Shown one piece after another: positions 46,352 to 59,774 of a DNA stretch of 64,000 nt. Within the stretch, counting starts at the first letter, position 1. The number at the start of each line of letters is the position of its first letter. The notes below the pieces were generated by a model. It did no database searches and was not told where the DNA came from. It worked only from the letters and a program-made list of their open reading frames with translations. Position numbers and translations under genes: made by a program. Source of the stretch: Aestuariirhabdus litorea (GTDB lineage Bacteria > Pseudomonadota > Gammaproteobacteria > Pseudomonadales > Aestuariirhabdaceae); contig NZ_QWEZ01000001.1 of the NCBI RefSeq assembly GCF_003864255.1, forward strand, positions 1,550,001-1,614,000, read 5' to 3'.

Positions 46352-48241
46352 TTACTGGATATTGATATCTGCCGACTCGCGAAGCGCCTGGCGGTACTCA
46401 TCGAAAATCACCTGGCCTTTCTGCTGTGCCAGCATTCGTGACAGAAGCTGGTTACGCATTGCCTCCTCTTCGGAGTTACCTTCAGGTGTGCGTACAGCGG
46501 TCACCGCCAGCACTACCTTATCGCCGTTGGGCAGTCCGCTGATCATGAGCCCCGGCTTACCCTCATCCGGCTGAGGCGCCTTGAAGGTATCCAGCAGCAG
46601 CTGCTGGGGAAGATCCGAGGCTACCTGGCGGCTGACACCGGCCTGGCTCACCCAGCTGCTGTCCGCAACCGCATCCAGCCCTTCGCTTTGCACCCGGGAT
46701 TTAAGCTCCAACGCCCTTTGCTGCAGCAACTCTTCCGCTTTTACTGCCAGTAAACGCTGGCGGATCTGGGATTCAACCTGATCAAAGGGAAGCGGTTCAG
46801 GCTTGATGTGTTCTGCCGCCCGAAGAACGGCGACGCGATCCGTGTCCAGTTCAATCAACAGGCTGTTGGCCCCGTCATTGAGCACTTCGGGATTAAAGGC
46901 GGCGGCAAGGAAAGAGCGGTTCGAGGTCAGCTCATCGTCACCACCGTTTCGGCCAAACAGTCCGGTTTTTTGAATACTAAGCCCCATCTCTTCAGCGGGC
47001 TGCTTAAGATCGGCAGACTCGAAACTGATGTCGGCCAAAAGCTGCGACTGCTCAACAAAAATGGGTTCTACCCGATCCAGCTTCAGCTCACGGGCCAGCT
47101 GCTCGCGAACCTCCTCCATCACAGGTACTTGCAGCTCTTCTGCTGAGACCAGCTTCACCAGCTGGTAGCCGAAATCGGTTTGAATCGGGGCAGATACCTG
47201 GCCCGGCTCGAGTGAATCCAGCGCCTCATCGAAAGCGTCACCAAGGAAACCGGGCTCTACCACACCCAGGTCACCGCCCTGCTCGGCCGAAAATGTGTCG
47301 TCCGAATATTCCCGCGCCAGATCAGCGAACTCTTCACCCGCATCCAGGCGCTGTTTCAGCTCTGACGCCAGGGCAGCAACCTCCTGCTCAGGCTTTTGCT
47401 CATTCACCTCAAGCAGGATATGAGCTGCACGACGCTGGCCACCGGCATTGCCGCGAAGCTGCTCGACAAACGCCTGATAGGCGTTCTGCAGGTCATCCTC
47501 GGTCACGCTCAGGGTGTCAATCAGGTCATTTTTATCCAGCATCAGATAGTTAACGCTGACCTGCTCTTCAGCCAGAAACTCACCCGGGTTGGAATCGTAG
47601 TAGTCACGCACTTCCTGGTCATCAACAGAAACCTTTTCACGCTCAGACGCTGCGGACAGGACAGTGTATCGAATATCCCGCTGCTGGCGCTCCAAAGATG
47701 AGATCGACTCCATTTCAGCCGGGGTAACAAAGTCGCTGGCAGCAAAACCGGCGTTAAGCTGACTGATCAGCATTTCACCCTGGATCATTTTGCGGAACTG
47801 GATGGGCGTCAGGCCCACGCTGCGCAAAGCGAGCTGAAACTGATCGGCATTGAACTTCCCATCCACCTGAAAGCTTTCCGTTTCAAGGATCATCTGGTCA
47901 ATGGCCGCCTCAGGAAAATAGAGCCCCAGATCAGCTGCCTGTTGGAGCAGCAGCTGCTGGTTGATCAGTCCATCCAGGCTGGCCTGCTGGATACGCTGTT
48001 CATCCAGTAGTGCCGGATCAAAGTTGTCACCCATTTCACGAGAGAGCTGCTGACGACGCATCTGCATCGCCTGGTAGAGGTCCTGCTGTGAAATAGCATC
48101 ACCATTGACGCTGGCGACATTATTGCCAGAACTGCCCCCACTTATGCTCTCCAAGCCAAAAATCGCAAACGTAAAGATGATAAATGCGATGATGATCTTA
48201 GCGACCATACCCTGAGCATTTTCGCGAATATTCTGCAGCAT
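46352..48241 (-). CDS. ppiD: Periplasmic folding chaperone PpiD
   Basis: An inner-membrane-anchored chaperone helping outer-membrane and secreted proteins as they leave the Sec translocon. The 629-residue protein has one N-terminal transmembrane helix (AKIIIAFIIFTFAIFGLE), a SurA_N-like chaperone domain (about 40-200), a parvulin-like segment (about 265-360, with RRAAHILLEVNEQ and GGDLGVVEPGFLGDAFDEAL), and a C-terminal domain. Parvulin domains of PpiD often lack isomerase activity, so enzymatic function is uncertain. It follows hupB on the minus strand, as in other gammaproteobacteria, with a tRNA-Asp gene between them. Confidence 0.94.
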   Translation of the reverse strand: MLQNIRENAQGMVAKIIIAFIIFTFAIFGLESISGGSSGNNVASVNGDAISQQDLYQAMQMRRQQLSREMGDNFDPALLDEQRIQQASLDGLINQQLLLQQAADLGLYFPEAAIDQMILETESFQVDGKFNADQFQLALRSVGLTPIQFRKMIQGEMLISQLNAGFAASDFVTPAEMESISSLERQQRDIRYTVLSAASEREKVSVDDQEVRDYYDSNPGEFLAEEQVSVNYLMLDKNDLIDTLSVTEDDLQNAYQAFVEQLRGNAGGQRRAAHILLEVNEQKPEQEVAALASELKQRLDAGEEFADLAREYSDDTFSAEQGGDLGVVEPGFLGDAFDEALDSLEPGQVSAPIQTDFGYQLVKLVSAEELQVPVMEEVREQLARELKLDRVEPIFVEQSQLLADISFESADLKQPAEEMGLSIQKTGLFGRNGGDDELTSNRSFLAAAFNPEVLNDGANSLLIELDTDRVAVLRAAEHIKPEPLPFDQVESQIRQRLLAVKAEELLQQRALELKSRVQSEGLDAVADSSWVSQAGVSRQVASDLPQQLLLDTFKAPQPDEGKPGLMISGLPNGDKVVLAVTAVRTPEGNSEEEAMRNQLLSRMLAQQKGQVIFDEYRQALRESADINIQ

Positions 48242-48298
48242 AGACTAACCTTTGCGGATGCTGTGCGGTGCTTCGCACAGGCGGTATTTCAAACAGTA

Positions 48299-48329
48299 AA
48301 AAGGCGCATCTTTTTGGGATGCGCCTTTT
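48299..48329 (-). terminator. Terminator after tRNA-Asp
   Basis: Stem AAAAGGCGCATC/GATGCGCCTTTT with a seven-base loop directly downstream of the tRNA gene on the minus strand, followed by T residues. Confidence 0.85.
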
Positions 48330-48334
48330 AATTT

Positions 48335-48411
48335 TGGCGGAGCGGACGGGGTTCGAACCCGCGACCCCCGGCGTGACAGGCCGGTATTCTAACCAACTGA
48401 ACTACCGCTCC
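48335..48411 (-). tRNA. tRNA-Asp (anticodon GTC)
   Basis: 77 nt including an encoded CCA. The acceptor stem (GGAGCGG...CCGCTCC), D-loop AGTTCAGTTGGTTAGA and T-arm GGTTCGAACCC are canonical. The anticodon loop CCTGTCACG gives GTC. It lies between ppiD and hupB on the same strand. Confidence 0.97.
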
Positions 48412-48465
48412 TGATTCTGCCGTCGAAGGAAGGCAGCATCCGCCTCCCTTCTCAGTGACGCAGTT

Positions 48466-48738
48466 TTAGTTAACCGCGTCCTTCAGTGCCTTACCGGCTT
48501 TGAAGCTCGGGATCTTGGCAGCAGCAATTTCAATGGGCTGGCCAGTCTGTGGATTACGGCCAGTACGCGCGGCGCGATCCTTCACAGAGAAAGTACCGAA
48601 ACCAACCAGTACTACCTGATCACCACTTTTCAGTGCATTAGTAACGGAATCCACCATGGCATCCAGCGCGCGGCCAGCAGCAGCTTTTGGAATGTCGGCA
48701 GACGCGGCAATCGCATCGATCAGCTCAGACTTGTTCAC
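48466..48738 (-). CDS. hupB: DNA-binding protein HU-beta
   Basis: Nucleoid-associated protein that bends DNA without sequence specificity. The 90-residue product has the whole HU fold: [11 protein letters not shown] helix, [18 protein letters not shown] arm base and the [15 protein letters not shown]-terminus. Position just downstream of lon is conserved. A consensus sigma-70 promoter for it is present at 48904-48933. Confidence 0.96.
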   Translation of the reverse strand: MNKSELIDAIAASADIPKAAAGRALDAMVDSVTNALKSGDQVVLVGFGTFSVKDRAARTGRNPQTGQPIEIAAAKIPSFKAGKALKDAVN

Positions 48739-48903
48739 TATCTATCCCCTTATACTCGTAAAAAAAACACTTCGTCCCTTGGCCAACAATGGGTCAACAC
48801 AAAAAAGAGCGAAGTCTTGTACATTTATTAGGCAGAAAATCCCATAGACACTGTGACTCTGCGAAATCTTTTGCCGTGGCCCAACGTGCCAAAGCGAACC
48901 GGT

Positions 48904-48933
48904 TTTATACCAACTCGCTTCGATCACTGTCAA
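48904..48933 (-). promoter_or_regulatory. Sigma-70 promoter for hupB
   Basis: Minus strand: perfect -35 TTGACA (48928-48933), 18-nt spacer and -10 TATAAA (48904-48909), in the lon-hupB spacer. The implied leader is about 160 nt. Allows hupB expression independent of lon. Confidence 0.75.
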
Positions 48934-48945
48934 GAAGATCACACA

Positions 48946-51363
<2,418 letters not shown>

Positions 51364-51422
51364 TAAAAACTCCTAATAGCCGCCACGGTGGCAGCAGATA
51401 AACAAAAGGACCACTGCCCCTA

Positions 51423-51451
51423 AGATGGGGACGCGAGACCGAAAATACAAG
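51423..51451 (-). promoter_or_regulatory. Sigma-32 type promoter for lon
   Basis: Minus strand: CTTGTAT (51445-51451; 5 of 7 to CTTGAAA), 15-nt spacer, CCCATCT (51423-51429), an exact match to CCCATNT. The transcription start would be near 51416, leaving a leader of about 52 nt. Confidence 0.72.
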
Positions 51452-51474
51452 CGCCGCCTGAAATTATGTTTTGG

Positions 51475-51510
51475 GTAATAAAAAAGGCCCCTAAGGGCCT
51501 TTTTTATTAC
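51475..51510 (-). terminator. Terminator after clpX
   Basis: A perfect 16-bp stem (AAAAAAGGCCC/GGGCCTTTTTT plus flanks) with a CTAA loop directly downstream of clpX. It separates clpX from the lon promoter. Confidence 0.92.
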
Positions 51511-51521
51511 CAGGAGGCTGC

Positions 51522-52805
51522 TTACTCCTCCGGAAGTGCGCGCTGCTGCTCATTGCTCTCGTAGATCACCAAGGGTTCGGAGTCACCACGAATCACCGAG
51601 CCATCAATGACCACCTTGCACACACCCTCCTGCGAGGGGATTTCGTACATGGTATCGAGCAGTACAGATTCCAGAATGGATCGCAACCCACGCGCACCGG
51701 TCTTGCGCTCCATCGCTTTGTTGGCAACGGCTTTGAGGGCATCCTCACGGAAATCGACCTCAACCCCCTCCATTTCAAACAGCTTGGCATACTGCTTGGT
51801 CAGCGCATTCTTGGGCTCGGTCAAAATCTGGATCAACGCCTGCTCATCCAACTCCTCGAGAGTCGCAATCACCGGCAGACGTCCCACAAATTCGGGAATC
51901 AAGCCGAAGCGCACCAGATCTTCCGGTTCCACATCCTTGAGGGTTTCCCCTACATTCTTGCTGGAGTCCTTGCTCTTCACCTCGGCAGAAAAACCGATTC
52001 CACCCTTTTCAGAGCGGTCACGAATCACCTTTTCGAGACCCGAGAAAGCACCGCCACAGATAAAGAGAATGTTGGAGGTATCAACCTGCAGAAACTCCTG
52101 CTGCGGGTGCTTACGCCCCCCCTGCGGAGGAACCGAGGCCACTGTACCCTCAATCAGCTTAAGCAGTGCCTGCTGAACACCCTCACCGGAGACATCCCGG
52201 GTAATCGACGGGTTGTCCGATTTGCGGGAGATCTTGTCGATCTCGTCGATATAGACGATACCACGCTGGGCCTTATCGACGTCGTAGTCACACTTTTGCA
52301 GCAGTTTCTGGATGATATTCTCGACGTCCTCACCCACGTAACCCGCTTCGGTCAATGTGGTGGCATCGGCGATGGTAAAGGGAACATCCAGCAGACGGGC
52401 AAGGGTTTCCGCCAACAGGGTCTTACCGCTACCGGTCGGACCTACCAGCAGGATGTTGCTTTTGCCCAGCTCAACATCATCCTTCTTGTCATCCTTCTGC
52501 AGGCGTTTGTAGTGGTTGTAGACCGCTACCGACAGTACCTTCTTGGCACGCTGCTGACCGATGACGTAATCATCCAGAATAAGGTTAATCTCGCGGGGAG
52601 AAGGCAGAGTATCACTACTGCTCTCAGCGGGTGCGTCCTGAACCTCTTCACGAATAATATCGTTACACAGGTCAACACACTCATCGCAGATAAACACTGA
52701 AGGGCCGGCAATCAGCTTGCGTACTTCGTGCTGGCTCTTACCACAGAAGGAGCAGTACAGCAGCTTTCCGCCGTCCCCCCCCTTCCCATTACTTTCATCG
52801 GTCAT
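51522..52805 (-). CDS. clpX: ATP-dependent protease ATP-binding subunit ClpX
   Basis: AAA+ unfoldase that feeds proteins to ClpP. The 427-residue protein has the N-terminal zinc domain (Cys18, Cys21, Cys40, Cys43), Walker A GPTGSGKT, Walker [10 protein letters not shown], and the RKTGARGLR sensor-2 region; an IGF-like ClpP-contact loop (GIGF) is present. The start at 52805 has TAGGA upstream and matches the family; the frame extends to 52829. It has its own sigma-32-like promoter within the spacer after clpP. Confidence 0.96.
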   Translation of the reverse strand: MTDESNGKGGDGGKLLYCSFCGKSQHEVRKLIAGPSVFICDECVDLCNDIIREEVQDAPAESSSDTLPSPREINLILDDYVIGQQRAKKVLSVAVYNHYKRLQKDDKKDDVELGKSNILLVGPTGSGKTLLAETLARLLDVPFTIADATTLTEAGYVGEDVENIIQKLLQKCDYDVDKAQRGIVYIDEIDKISRKSDNPSITRDVSGEGVQQALLKLIEGTVASVPPQGGRKHPQQEFLQVDTSNILFICGGAFSGLEKVIRDRSEKGGIGFSAEVKSKDSSKNVGETLKDVEPEDLVRFGLIPEFVGRLPVIATLEELDEQALIQILTEPKNALTKQYAKLFEMEGVEVDFREDALKAVANKAMERKTGARGLRSILESVLLDTMYEIPSQEGVCKVVIDGSVIRGDSEPLVIYESNEQQRALPEE

Positions 52806-52857
52806 TCGAATCCTACCCTTACCGGACAATTCACTTCTTTAAATACCCCAGGTCACA

Positions 52858-52886
52858 AGATGCAGTTATTTGCCGTGATTTTCAAG
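52858..52886 (-). promoter_or_regulatory. Sigma-32 type promoter for clpX
   Basis: Minus strand: CTTGAAA (52880-52886), an exact consensus -35; 15-nt spacer; TGCATCT (52858-52864), matching CCCATNT at the four right-hand conserved bases. Spacing equals that at lon. Confidence 0.62.
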
Positions 52887-52937
52887 AGGCTCTTTAGACA
52901 GATGCGCGGCCTGGCGCCCGCTTTATAACAGCTTAGG

Positions 52938-53579
52938 TTATTCCGCGCTGCCTCGCTGCGCCAACACAGCATCGATCAGGCCGTACTGAACCGCTTCCTG
53001 ACCGCTCATAAAATTATCCCGATCCGTATCCCTGGCAATCACATCAAGCGCCTGTCCGGTATGGTCTGCCAACACCTTATTGAGCTTGTCCTTGATGGAG
53101 ATGATCTCACGAGCGTGAATCTCGATATCGGAGGCCTGCCCCTGGAACCCGCCCAGCGGCTGGTGAATCATCACCCGAGAATGGGGCAGGCAATAGCGCT
53201 TACCCGCCGCACCACCCGCCAGCAACAGCGCCCCCATGCTGGCCGCCTGGCCAATACACATAGTGCTGACGTCAGGCTTGATAAACTGCATGGTGTCGTA
53301 GATGGACATACCCGCCGTCACGGAGCCGCCCGGGGAGTTGATGTACAGGTGGATATCCTTATCAGGGTTCTCCGACTCCAGAAAGAGGAGCTGGGCAACT
53401 ACCAGATTGGCCATATAGTCCTCAACCTGACCGACCAGGAAGATGACGCGCTCCTTGAGCAGGCGAGAGTAGATATCATAGGAGCGTTCACCACGCGCCG
53501 TCTGCTCCACCACCATGGGAACCAGCCCACTGCTGGTGATGATATCGCCGCTACTGCCGTTATCAATAAGTCTGGACAT
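52938..53579 (-). CDS. clpP: ATP-dependent Clp protease proteolytic subunit
   Basis: Barrel-forming serine protease partner of ClpX. The 213-residue protein has the catalytic triad Ser114 (QAASMGALL), His139 (VMIHQPLGG) and Asp188 (TDRDNFMS), with the same spacing as E. coli ClpP. The first dozen or so residues are a processed propeptide. It lies between tig and clpX. Confidence 0.97.
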   Translation of the reverse strand: MSRLIDNGSSGDIITSSGLVPMVVEQTARGERSYDIYSRLLKERVIFLVGQVEDYMANLVVAQLLFLESENPDKDIHLYINSPGGSVTAGMSIYDTMQFIKPDVSTMCIGQAASMGALLLAGGAAGKRYCLPHSRVMIHQPLGGFQGQASDIEIHAREIISIKDKLNKVLADHTGQALDVIARDTDRDNFMSGQEAVQYGLIDAVLAQRGSAE

Positions 53580-53615
53580 ATCCTTTCTAAACTCCTGATC
53601 AATTACAGCCGAGAT

Positions 53616-53645
53616 AAAAAAGCCGGCAACTTTGCCGGCCTTTTT
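53616..53645 (-). terminator. Terminator after tig
   Basis: Hairpin with the core GCCGGCAA/TTGCCGGC and A/T flanks (one mismatch) between the tig stop and clpP. It may be leaky, allowing readthrough into clpP. Confidence 0.8.
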
Positions 53646-53659
53646 CTGGATTCGCTTGA

Positions 53660-54997
53660 TTACTGGTCGGAATCAGCGCCTTCCTCTGAAGCGGGTGCCT
53701 CTGGGGCAATTGCTTCCTTGTAGGAGCAGGCTTTCTCCGACACCTTGGCGTCAGCGAGAACAGTATCTACAACTTGCTCCTCCAACACAACCGAACGAAC
53801 CTCCTGCAACTGCTGCTCGTTCTTCATGTACCAATCAATCACCTGCTGGGGCTCCTGGTAAGCAGCCGCCATCTCTTCGACCATGGCGCGAACACGGGCA
53901 TCATCAGCCTTCAGCTCTTTGCTCTTGACGATCTCGGCGACCACCAGACCCAGGCTTACACGCTTCTGGGCCTGCTCTTCGAACAGCTCCGCGGGCAGCA
54001 TGGAAAGATCAATATTCTGGCCGCCGCCAAACTGCTGAACCGCCTGCTTACGCAGGGTATCCACCTCATTGGCCACCAGCGCCTTGGGGATCTCTACCTG
54101 GTGAAGGGTACGCAGACCGTCCATTACCTGGTTCTTAACGCTATTCTTGATGGCAGAGTCCAGCTCGCGCTGCATGTTCTTGCGCACCTCATCACGGAAA
54201 GCGTCGATGCCTCCCTCGGCGACACCGAACTTGGCGAAGAATTCATCGTTCAGCTCAGGCAGGACGGGAGCGATCACCTTGCTGACGGTGCAGGTGAACT
54301 GGGCTAATTTACCCGCCAGCTCCTCGGCCTGGTAGTTTTCGGGGAAGGTTACATCGATGGTGCGCTCTTCACCGGCCTTGACACCCTCCAGCCCCTCTTC
54401 GAAGCCGGGAATCATGCGCCCGGAGCCCAGAATCAGGTCGGTACTCTCGGCGCTACCACCCTCAAATACTTCACCGTCGATCTTGCCGACGAAACCAAGC
54501 TTCAGCTGGTCACCCTCCTGGGCGCCCCGCTCCACCTCTTCGGTGAAGCTCTTGTTCTGGCCTCGCAGGGTTTCCAGCATCTCATCCACGTCCGCCTCGG
54601 TCACCTCGGCGACGGGCTTCTCGATACTGATGGCACTGAAGTCACCGAGAGCGATCTCAGGGTAAACCTCAAAGGTTGCCACGTACTCAAAATCTTCTCC
54701 GTCTTTGACAGCCTTGGGCTCAACAGACGGCATACCGGCAGGATTCAGGGACTCTTTTTGAACGGCCTCAAAGAAAGTGGACTGGATCACCTCACCCACC
54801 ACCTCCTGACGCGCAGAGGGGCCGAAGCGGCGCTTGATCACACTCATGGGGACCTTGCCGGGGCGGAACCCGTCGATGCGCGCCTTACGTGCAGTTTCCT
54901 GCAAACGCTTGTTCACTTCGCTGTCGATACGCTCTGCAGGGACGGTAATTGTAAGCCGACGCTCCAGACCAGAAGTCGCTTCTACTGAGACTTGCAT
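53660..54997 (-). CDS. tig: Trigger factor
   Basis: Ribosome-associated chaperone with prolyl isomerase activity that meets nascent chains. The 445-residue protein has the N-terminal ribosome-binding domain with [17 protein letters not shown], an FKBP-type domain around residues 150-240 (beginning [15 protein letters not shown]), and a long helical C-terminal chaperone domain. It heads the tig-clpP-clpX series. The tRNA genes lie just upstream on the same strand. Confidence 0.96.
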   Translation of the reverse strand: MQVSVEATSGLERRLTITVPAERIDSEVNKRLQETARKARIDGFRPGKVPMSVIKRRFGPSARQEVVGEVIQSTFFEAVQKESLNPAGMPSVEPKAVKDGEDFEYVATFEVYPEIALGDFSAISIEKPVAEVTEADVDEMLETLRGQNKSFTEEVERGAQEGDQLKLGFVGKIDGEVFEGGSAESTDLILGSGRMIPGFEEGLEGVKAGEERTIDVTFPENYQAEELAGKLAQFTCTVSKVIAPVLPELNDEFFAKFGVAEGGIDAFRDEVRKNMQRELDSAIKNSVKNQVMDGLRTLHQVEIPKALVANEVDTLRKQAVQQFGGGQNIDLSMLPAELFEEQAQKRVSLGLVVAEIVKSKELKADDARVRAMVEEMAAAYQEPQQVIDWYMKNEQQLQEVRSVVLEEQVVDTVLADAKVSEKACSYKEAIAPEAPASEEGADSDQ

Positions 54998-55022
54998 GCT
55001 TTTTCCTCGCTAAACCCAACTA

Positions 55023-55052
55023 AATACAGGCTTATTCAATGTCCAGGGTCAA
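55023..55052 (-). promoter_or_regulatory. Sigma-70 promoter candidate for tig
   Basis: Minus strand: TTGACC (55047-55052; 5 of 6), 18-nt spacer, TGTATT (55023-55028; 4 of 6). The predicted leader is under 25 nt, carrying GAGGAAAA as ribosome site. Confidence 0.5.
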
Positions 55053-55093
55053 CAACTAGCGTCGCTACCCAACCTTTGTACGCGCTCAACGCA

Positions 55094-55125
55094 AAAATGG
55101 GGATAAGTTGCCTTATCCCCATTTT
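55094..55125 (-). terminator. Terminator after the tRNA cluster
   Basis: A perfect 14-bp stem (AAAATGGGGATAAG/CTTATCCCCATTTT) with a TTGC loop, eight nt past the CCA end of tRNA-Leu. Ends the tRNA transcript before tig. Confidence 0.88.
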
Positions 55126-55132
55126 AAAAATA

Positions 55133-55217
<85 letters not shown>

Positions 55218-55315
55218 ATCGATATCCGGAAGTAACTGGCTCAAACCAGATCCACGACCGGTAATCCTACGCCATCCCGGCTCATCGAATCGGCATATTA
55301 TCGAGAGAGGGGGAA

Positions 55316-55392
55316 TGGGGTGGACGAAGGGGATCGAACCCTCGACAACAGGAGTCACAATCCTGTGCTCTACCAACTGAGCTACGCCCACC
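55316..55392 (-). tRNA. tRNA-His (anticodon GTG)
   Basis: 77 nt counting the extra 5' G (position -1) opposite C73 that marks histidine tRNA, plus encoded CCA. Anticodon loop ATTGTGACT gives GTG; T-arm GGGTTCGATCCC is canonical. Confidence 0.96.
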
Positions 55393-55421
55393 ACAACATC
55401 GTTGATACACCTACCGGAGTA

Positions 55422-55498
<77 letters not shown>

Positions 55499-55734
55499 TC
55501 TAAATAGTCGGCACAGGTTGCACCCCAACACTGACGAATCAGACATGCGGCACCGCTCAACGAGTGGTGCGCATAATACTCACAGGACCCTACCCCGTCA
55601 ACGCTTCCTGACGCTTTTTTTAACCCTTGCCTGCTATTGATCTGGCGCACCCAATTCGCAAGGCACTCTTTGCGCGCAGCCCTATCCATGCGAAAATCGC
55701 CGCACCTAGAACCGCCCCCCCCCCAGCAGAGACC

Positions 55735-56589
55735 ATGACCGCACAACTAATTGATGGAAAACAGATCGCCAGCACCCTCATCGACAGTGTCGCCGAGGGC
55801 GTCAAAGCGCGTATTGCAAAAGGCTTGCGGGCCCCCGGGCTGGCGGTTGTACTGATCGGTGAGGACCCTGCCTCCTCGGTGTATGTGGCCAACAAGCGAC
55901 GGGCCTGCGAGCGCGCCGGCTTTGTCTCCAAATCCTTCGACTGGCCCGCAGACACCAGCGAAACCAAGCTGATCGAACTGATCGATGAGCTCAACAACGA
56001 TCCCGAGGTGGATGGCATCCTGGTCCAGCTGCCGCTGCCGGAGCAGATCGACTCCTCCAGGATCCTGGAGCGCATTCGCCCCGATAAGGATGTTGACGGC
56101 TTTCACCCCTACAATGTTGGTCGCCTCTGCCAACGCATTCCGCTGCTGCGCCCCTGCACTCCCAAAGGGGTCATGACCCTGCTGCGCTCGACCGGCGTTG
56201 AGCTGCGTGGCCTCAACGCCACCATCGTTGGCGCTTCCAACATCGTTGGCCGCCCCATGACCATGGAACTGTTGATGGCAGGCTGCACCACCACGACCAC
56301 CCACCGCTTTACCGCCGACCTCGAAGCCGAGGTGCGCAAGGCAGACCTGGTTGTCGTGGGTGTGGGCAAGCCCGGGCTGGTCAAGGGCGAGTGGATCAAG
56401 CCGGGGGCGATCGTGATCGATGTGGGCATCAACCGCCTCGACAATGGCAGTCTGGTGGGTGACGTCGAATTCGATGGCGCCGCCGAGCGCGCTGCCTGGA
56501 TCACCCCGGTACCCGGGGGTGTCGGCCCCATGACCGTGGCCACCCTGATCGAAAATACCCTCTACGCCGCCAACGAGCTGCACGACTAG
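55735..56589 (+). CDS. folD: Bifunctional methylenetetrahydrofolate dehydrogenase/cyclohydrolase
   Basis: Interconverts 5,10-methylene- and 10-formyl-tetrahydrofolate for purine and formyl-Met synthesis. The 284-residue protein has Tyr50 and Lys54 (YVANK) of the cyclohydrolase site, the [10 protein letters not shown] signature and the [10 protein letters not shown] nucleotide-binding loop, then [10 protein letters not shown] near the C-terminus. The frame continues upstream to 55627, but the start at 55735 matches family length. It is convergent with cysS and separated from it by a terminator. Confidence 0.96.
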   Translation: MTAQLIDGKQIASTLIDSVAEGVKARIAKGLRAPGLAVVLIGEDPASSVYVANKRRACERAGFVSKSFDWPADTSETKLIELIDELNNDPEVDGILVQLPLPEQIDSSRILERIRPDKDVDGFHPYNVGRLCQRIPLLRPCTPKGVMTLLRSTGVELRGLNATIVGASNIVGRPMTMELLMAGCTTTTTHRFTADLEAEVRKADLVVVGVGKPGLVKGEWIKPGAIVIDVGINRLDNGSLVGDVEFDGAAERAAWITPVPGGVGPMTVATLIENTLYAANELHD

Positions 56590-56612
56590 CTCGCGCCCGC
56601 CGCTAACCCATG

Positions 56613-56642
56613 AAAAAGGCTGCCCTCAGGCAGCCTTTTTTT
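56613..56642. terminator. Terminator between folD and cysS
   Basis: Stem AAAAAGGCTGCC/GGCAGCCTTTTT with a CTCA loop and seven T on the plus strand; the A tract on the left lets it serve cysS as well. Confidence 0.9.
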
Positions 56643-56670
56643 CGGCACTGCGGGGGTTCCCCCAACCGCA

Positions 56671-58083
56671 TCAAGCCTCGCGTCGCCAGCTGGTGCCTTC
56701 GCGACTGTCATCGAGGATCACCCCCTGCGCCTTCAGCTCATCGCGGATGCGGTCGGCGGTGGCAAAATCCCTGGCCCGCTTGGCCGCAGCGCGTTCCTGA
56801 ATGCAGCGCTCAATCTCCTCGGCACTGGGCCCCTGTGCGCTTGCCCCGCCCTGCAGGTACTGCTCGGGGTCACGCTGAAACAGCCCCAACACATTACCCA
56901 GGCGCCGTAGTTGAGCGCCGAGGCGAGCCGCTTGCCCGATATCGGCCTCCTTCACCCGGTTGATCTCGCGCACCAGCTCATGCAGTACCGACAACGCCAG
57001 GGCGGTATTGAAGTCATCACTCATCGCCTCGAAGAAACGCGCCTCCACATCATTTTCCAGCTCGCCCTCTTCCCCCGCCGGCAACCCCCGCAGCGCATGG
57101 TAGAAGCTATCAACGATGCCTCGCACCTCCTTGAGACTGGCTTCGGAGTAGTCGATCTGGCTACGGTAATGCCCCTGGGTAAGGAAGTAGCGCACCACCT
57201 CGGGATCGTAGGTATCGAGGATCTCGCGAATCGTGAAAAAATTGCCCAACGACTTGGACATCTTCTCTTTATTCACGCGGATCGCACCGGCATGCATCCA
57301 GGTATTCACAAAAGGAACCCCATTAGCCGCTTCCGACTGGGCGATCTCATTCTCGTGGTGGGGGAACTTAAGGTCCGGACCTCCACCATGGATATCGAAG
57401 GTATCCCCCAGACAGCACTTGGACATCGCCGAGCACTCGATATGCCAACCGGGGCGACCGGCTCCCCAGGGCGAATTCCAACTCACCTCGCCCGCCTTGG
57501 CCGACTTCCAGAGCACGAAGTCATAGGGATTCTCCTTGACATCACTAACCTCGATTCGTGAGCCGGCCTGCATCTCTTCCAGATTGCGGTTATTGAGCTT
57601 GCCGTACCCCTCGAAGCGCTCTACCCGATAGTAGACATCACCGTTATCGGCGGCGTAGGCATAGCCCTTTTCAATCAGGGTCTCGATCATGGCGATAATC
57701 TGCCCCATATGGGCCGTCGCCCGCGGCTCCTCGGTGGGCGAGAGCACCCCCAGGCGCGCCTCATCCTCATGCATCGCCTCGATAAATCGCTCGGTCAACT
57801 GATCACAACTCTCACCGTTTTCGGCGGCGCGATTGATGATCTTGTCATCCACATCGGTAATGTTACGCACGTAGTGAACATCGTATCCCAGCGCCCGCAG
57901 GTAGCGGGTAATCACATCGAAGGCGACCAATACCCGGGCATGCCCCAGGTGGCAATAGTCGTAAACCGTCATCCCGCAGACGTACATGCGGATTTTGCCG
58001 GGTTCAATGGGTGTAAAGAGTGCTTTCTGCCGCGTCAGAGTGTTGTAGATGCGCAACTCCGCGCTACCAGTATTGAACGCCAT
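56671..58083 (-). CDS. cysS: Cysteinyl-tRNA synthetase
   Basis: Class I synthetase charging tRNA-Cys. The 470-residue protein has a zinc-site Cys36 in [12 protein letters not shown], the HIGH-like HLGH (45-48), the zinc-binding [10 protein letters not shown] and [15 protein letters not shown], and KMSKSLGN. Its start shares one base with the glnS stop, so glnS-cysS is a translationally coupled pair. Confidence 0.97.
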   Translation of the reverse strand: MAFNTGSAELRIYNTLTRQKALFTPIEPGKIRMYVCGMTVYDYCHLGHARVLVAFDVITRYLRALGYDVHYVRNITDVDDKIINRAAENGESCDQLTERFIEAMHEDEARLGVLSPTEEPRATAHMGQIIAMIETLIEKGYAYAADNGDVYYRVERFEGYGKLNNRNLEEMQAGSRIEVSDVKENPYDFVLWKSAKAGEVSWNSPWGAGRPGWHIECSAMSKCCLGDTFDIHGGGPDLKFPHHENEIAQSEAANGVPFVNTWMHAGAIRVNKEKMSKSLGNFFTIREILDTYDPEVVRYFLTQGHYRSQIDYSEASLKEVRGIVDSFYHALRGLPAGEEGELENDVEARFFEAMSDDFNTALALSVLHELVREINRVKEADIGQAARLGAQLRRLGNVLGLFQRDPEQYLQGGASAQGPSAEEIERCIQERAAAKRARDFATADRIRDELKAQGVILDDSREGTSWRREA

Positions 58084-59774
58084 TACGCCCCCTCCTTGCG
58101 ATCCCAGGTGTCTTTCAAACCAATCGTCCTATTGATCACCAGCGCGTCTGGGCTGGACTCGTAACGGTCGATACAGAAGTAGCCTTCGCGCTCGAACTGG
58201 AAGCGCGTCTCGGGTGCAGCACTGGCCACCGAGGGCTCAACCCAGCAGTTTTCAATCACCTCAAGGGAGTGGGGGTTAAGATGCTCCATAAAGTCCTGAT
58301 CGCCACGATCAGGGGCTTCATGGTTAAAGAGTCGATCGTACAGCCGCACCCGGGCTGGCTTTCCTTCGGTGGCCGATACCCAATGGATCACACCGCGAGG
58401 ACGAATCTCTTCGGGCGGGTTCTCACCCACAGTGCCGGGCACCAGGCTGGCACGCACCTCCAGAATCACCCCGGTCTCATCCCGCACCACCTCATCGGCA
58501 CGGATCACATAGGCGCTGCGCAGGCGAACATAGTCCCCCAGCACCAGGCGCTTGAACTTCTTGCGCGAGAGGGAGGTATCCTCGGTGAAGTCCTCCTCAT
58601 CGATATAGAGCTCAGCAGTAAAGGGGATAGAGCGCGCGCCCATCTCCCCATTATTGGGGTGCACCGGGGCACTCACCATCTCGACGGCATCCACCCCCAT
58701 ATTGGTGATCACCACCTTGAGGGGACGCAACACACACATGGCACGCGCCGCCGTATCGTTAAGGTCCTCCCGCAGCGCAAACTCCAGCATCCCCATATCC
58801 ACCACCCCGTCGGAGCGGTTGGTGCCAATCATGTCGCAAAACTTACGCAGCGCCGCCGGCGTGTAGCCCCGGCGACGCATGCCGGAGATGGTGGGCATAC
58901 GCGGATCATCCCAGCCAGCCACCACACCTTCGTCAACCAGGCGCTTGAGCTTGCGCTTACTGGTAACGGTGTAGTTAAGGTTCAGGCGCGCAAACTCGTA
59001 TTGGCGGGGACGGTTAGGCACCGGCAGGTGCTCGAGAAACCAGTCGTACAGCGGGCGGTGATCCTGGAACTCCAGGGTACAGATGGAGTGGGTCACCCCC
59101 TCGATCGCATCCTCCTGGCCGTGGGCAAAATCATAGCTCGGATAGATACACCAGGCATCGCCGGTCTGGTGATGGGACTCCTTGCGTATACGGTAGAGGA
59201 TTGGGTCACGCAGGTTCATGTTGGGGGAGGCCATGTCGATTTTAGCCCGCAACACACAAGCTCCCTCGGCAAACTCACCGGCGCGCATCTTCTCGAACAG
59301 CGCCAGGTTCTCCTCTACGCTGCGCTGGCGATAGGGGCTCTCCTTGCCGGGCTTGGTGGCCCAGCCACGATATTCGCTGGCCTGCTCCGGGGAGAGGTCG
59401 CACACATAGGCGTCTCCCTCACGGATCAGGTGAAGCGCCCACTGGTAGAACTGCTCGAAATAGGAGGAGGCGTAACGCACCTCACCCGACCACTGGAAGC
59501 CGAGCCAGCGCACATCCTCCTGAATGGCGTCTATATACTCCTGCTCCTCCTTCTCGGGATTGGTATCATCGAAGCGCAGGTTGCACTGGCCACCAAACTG
59601 CTCGGCCAGGCCAAAATTCACACAGATCGACTTGGCATGACCAATATGCAGATAACCATTGGGCTCGGGGGGAAAGCGGGTTTGCACCCGGCCCTCGTTG
59701 CGGCCGGCGGCCAGGTCATCACTAATAATCTGCTGCAGGAAATTGGACGCAGAACTCTGTTCGCTATTGCTCAT
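58083..59774 (-). CDS. glnS: Glutaminyl-tRNA synthetase
   Basis: Class I synthetase charging tRNA-Gln. The 563-residue protein has the HIGH motif [15 protein letters not shown], the catalytic [14 protein letters not shown] segment and VTSKRKL as its KMSKS equivalent, followed by the anticodon-binding beta barrels. The start at 59774 fits the family; the frame is open upstream to 59813. It is divergent from ppiB and overlaps cysS by one base. Confidence 0.97.
   Translation of the reverse strand: MSNSEQSSASNFLQQIISDDLAAGRNEGRVQTRFPPEPNGYLHIGHAKSICVNFGLAEQFGGQCNLRFDDTNPEKEEQEYIDAIQEDVRWLGFQWSGEVRYASSYFEQFYQWALHLIREGDAYVCDLSPEQASEYRGWATKPGKESPYRQRSVEENLALFEKMRAGEFAEGACVLRAKIDMASPNMNLRDPILYRIRKESHHQTGDAWCIYPSYDFAHGQEDAIEGVTHSICTLEFQDHRPLYDWFLEHLPVPNRPRQYEFARLNLNYTVTSKRKLKRLVDEGVVAGWDDPRMPTISGMRRRGYTPAALRKFCDMIGTNRSDGVVDMGMLEFALREDLNDTAARAMCVLRPLKVVITNMGVDAVEMVSAPVHPNNGEMGARSIPFTAELYIDEEDFTEDTSLSRKKFKRLVLGDYVRLRSAYVIRADEVVRDETGVILEVRASLVPGTVGENPPEEIRPRGVIHWVSATEGKPARVRLYDRLFNHEAPDRGDQDFMEHLNPHSLEVIENCWVEPSVASAAPETRFQFEREGYFCIDRYESSPDALVINRTIGLKDTWDRKEGA

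Noticed and set aside
48242-48300. Heat-shock promoter for ppiD
   Set aside because: A TTTGAAA resembles the -35, but no CCCATNT lies 11-16 bp downstream; a 7-bp hairpin (48261-48280) is present with unknown role.
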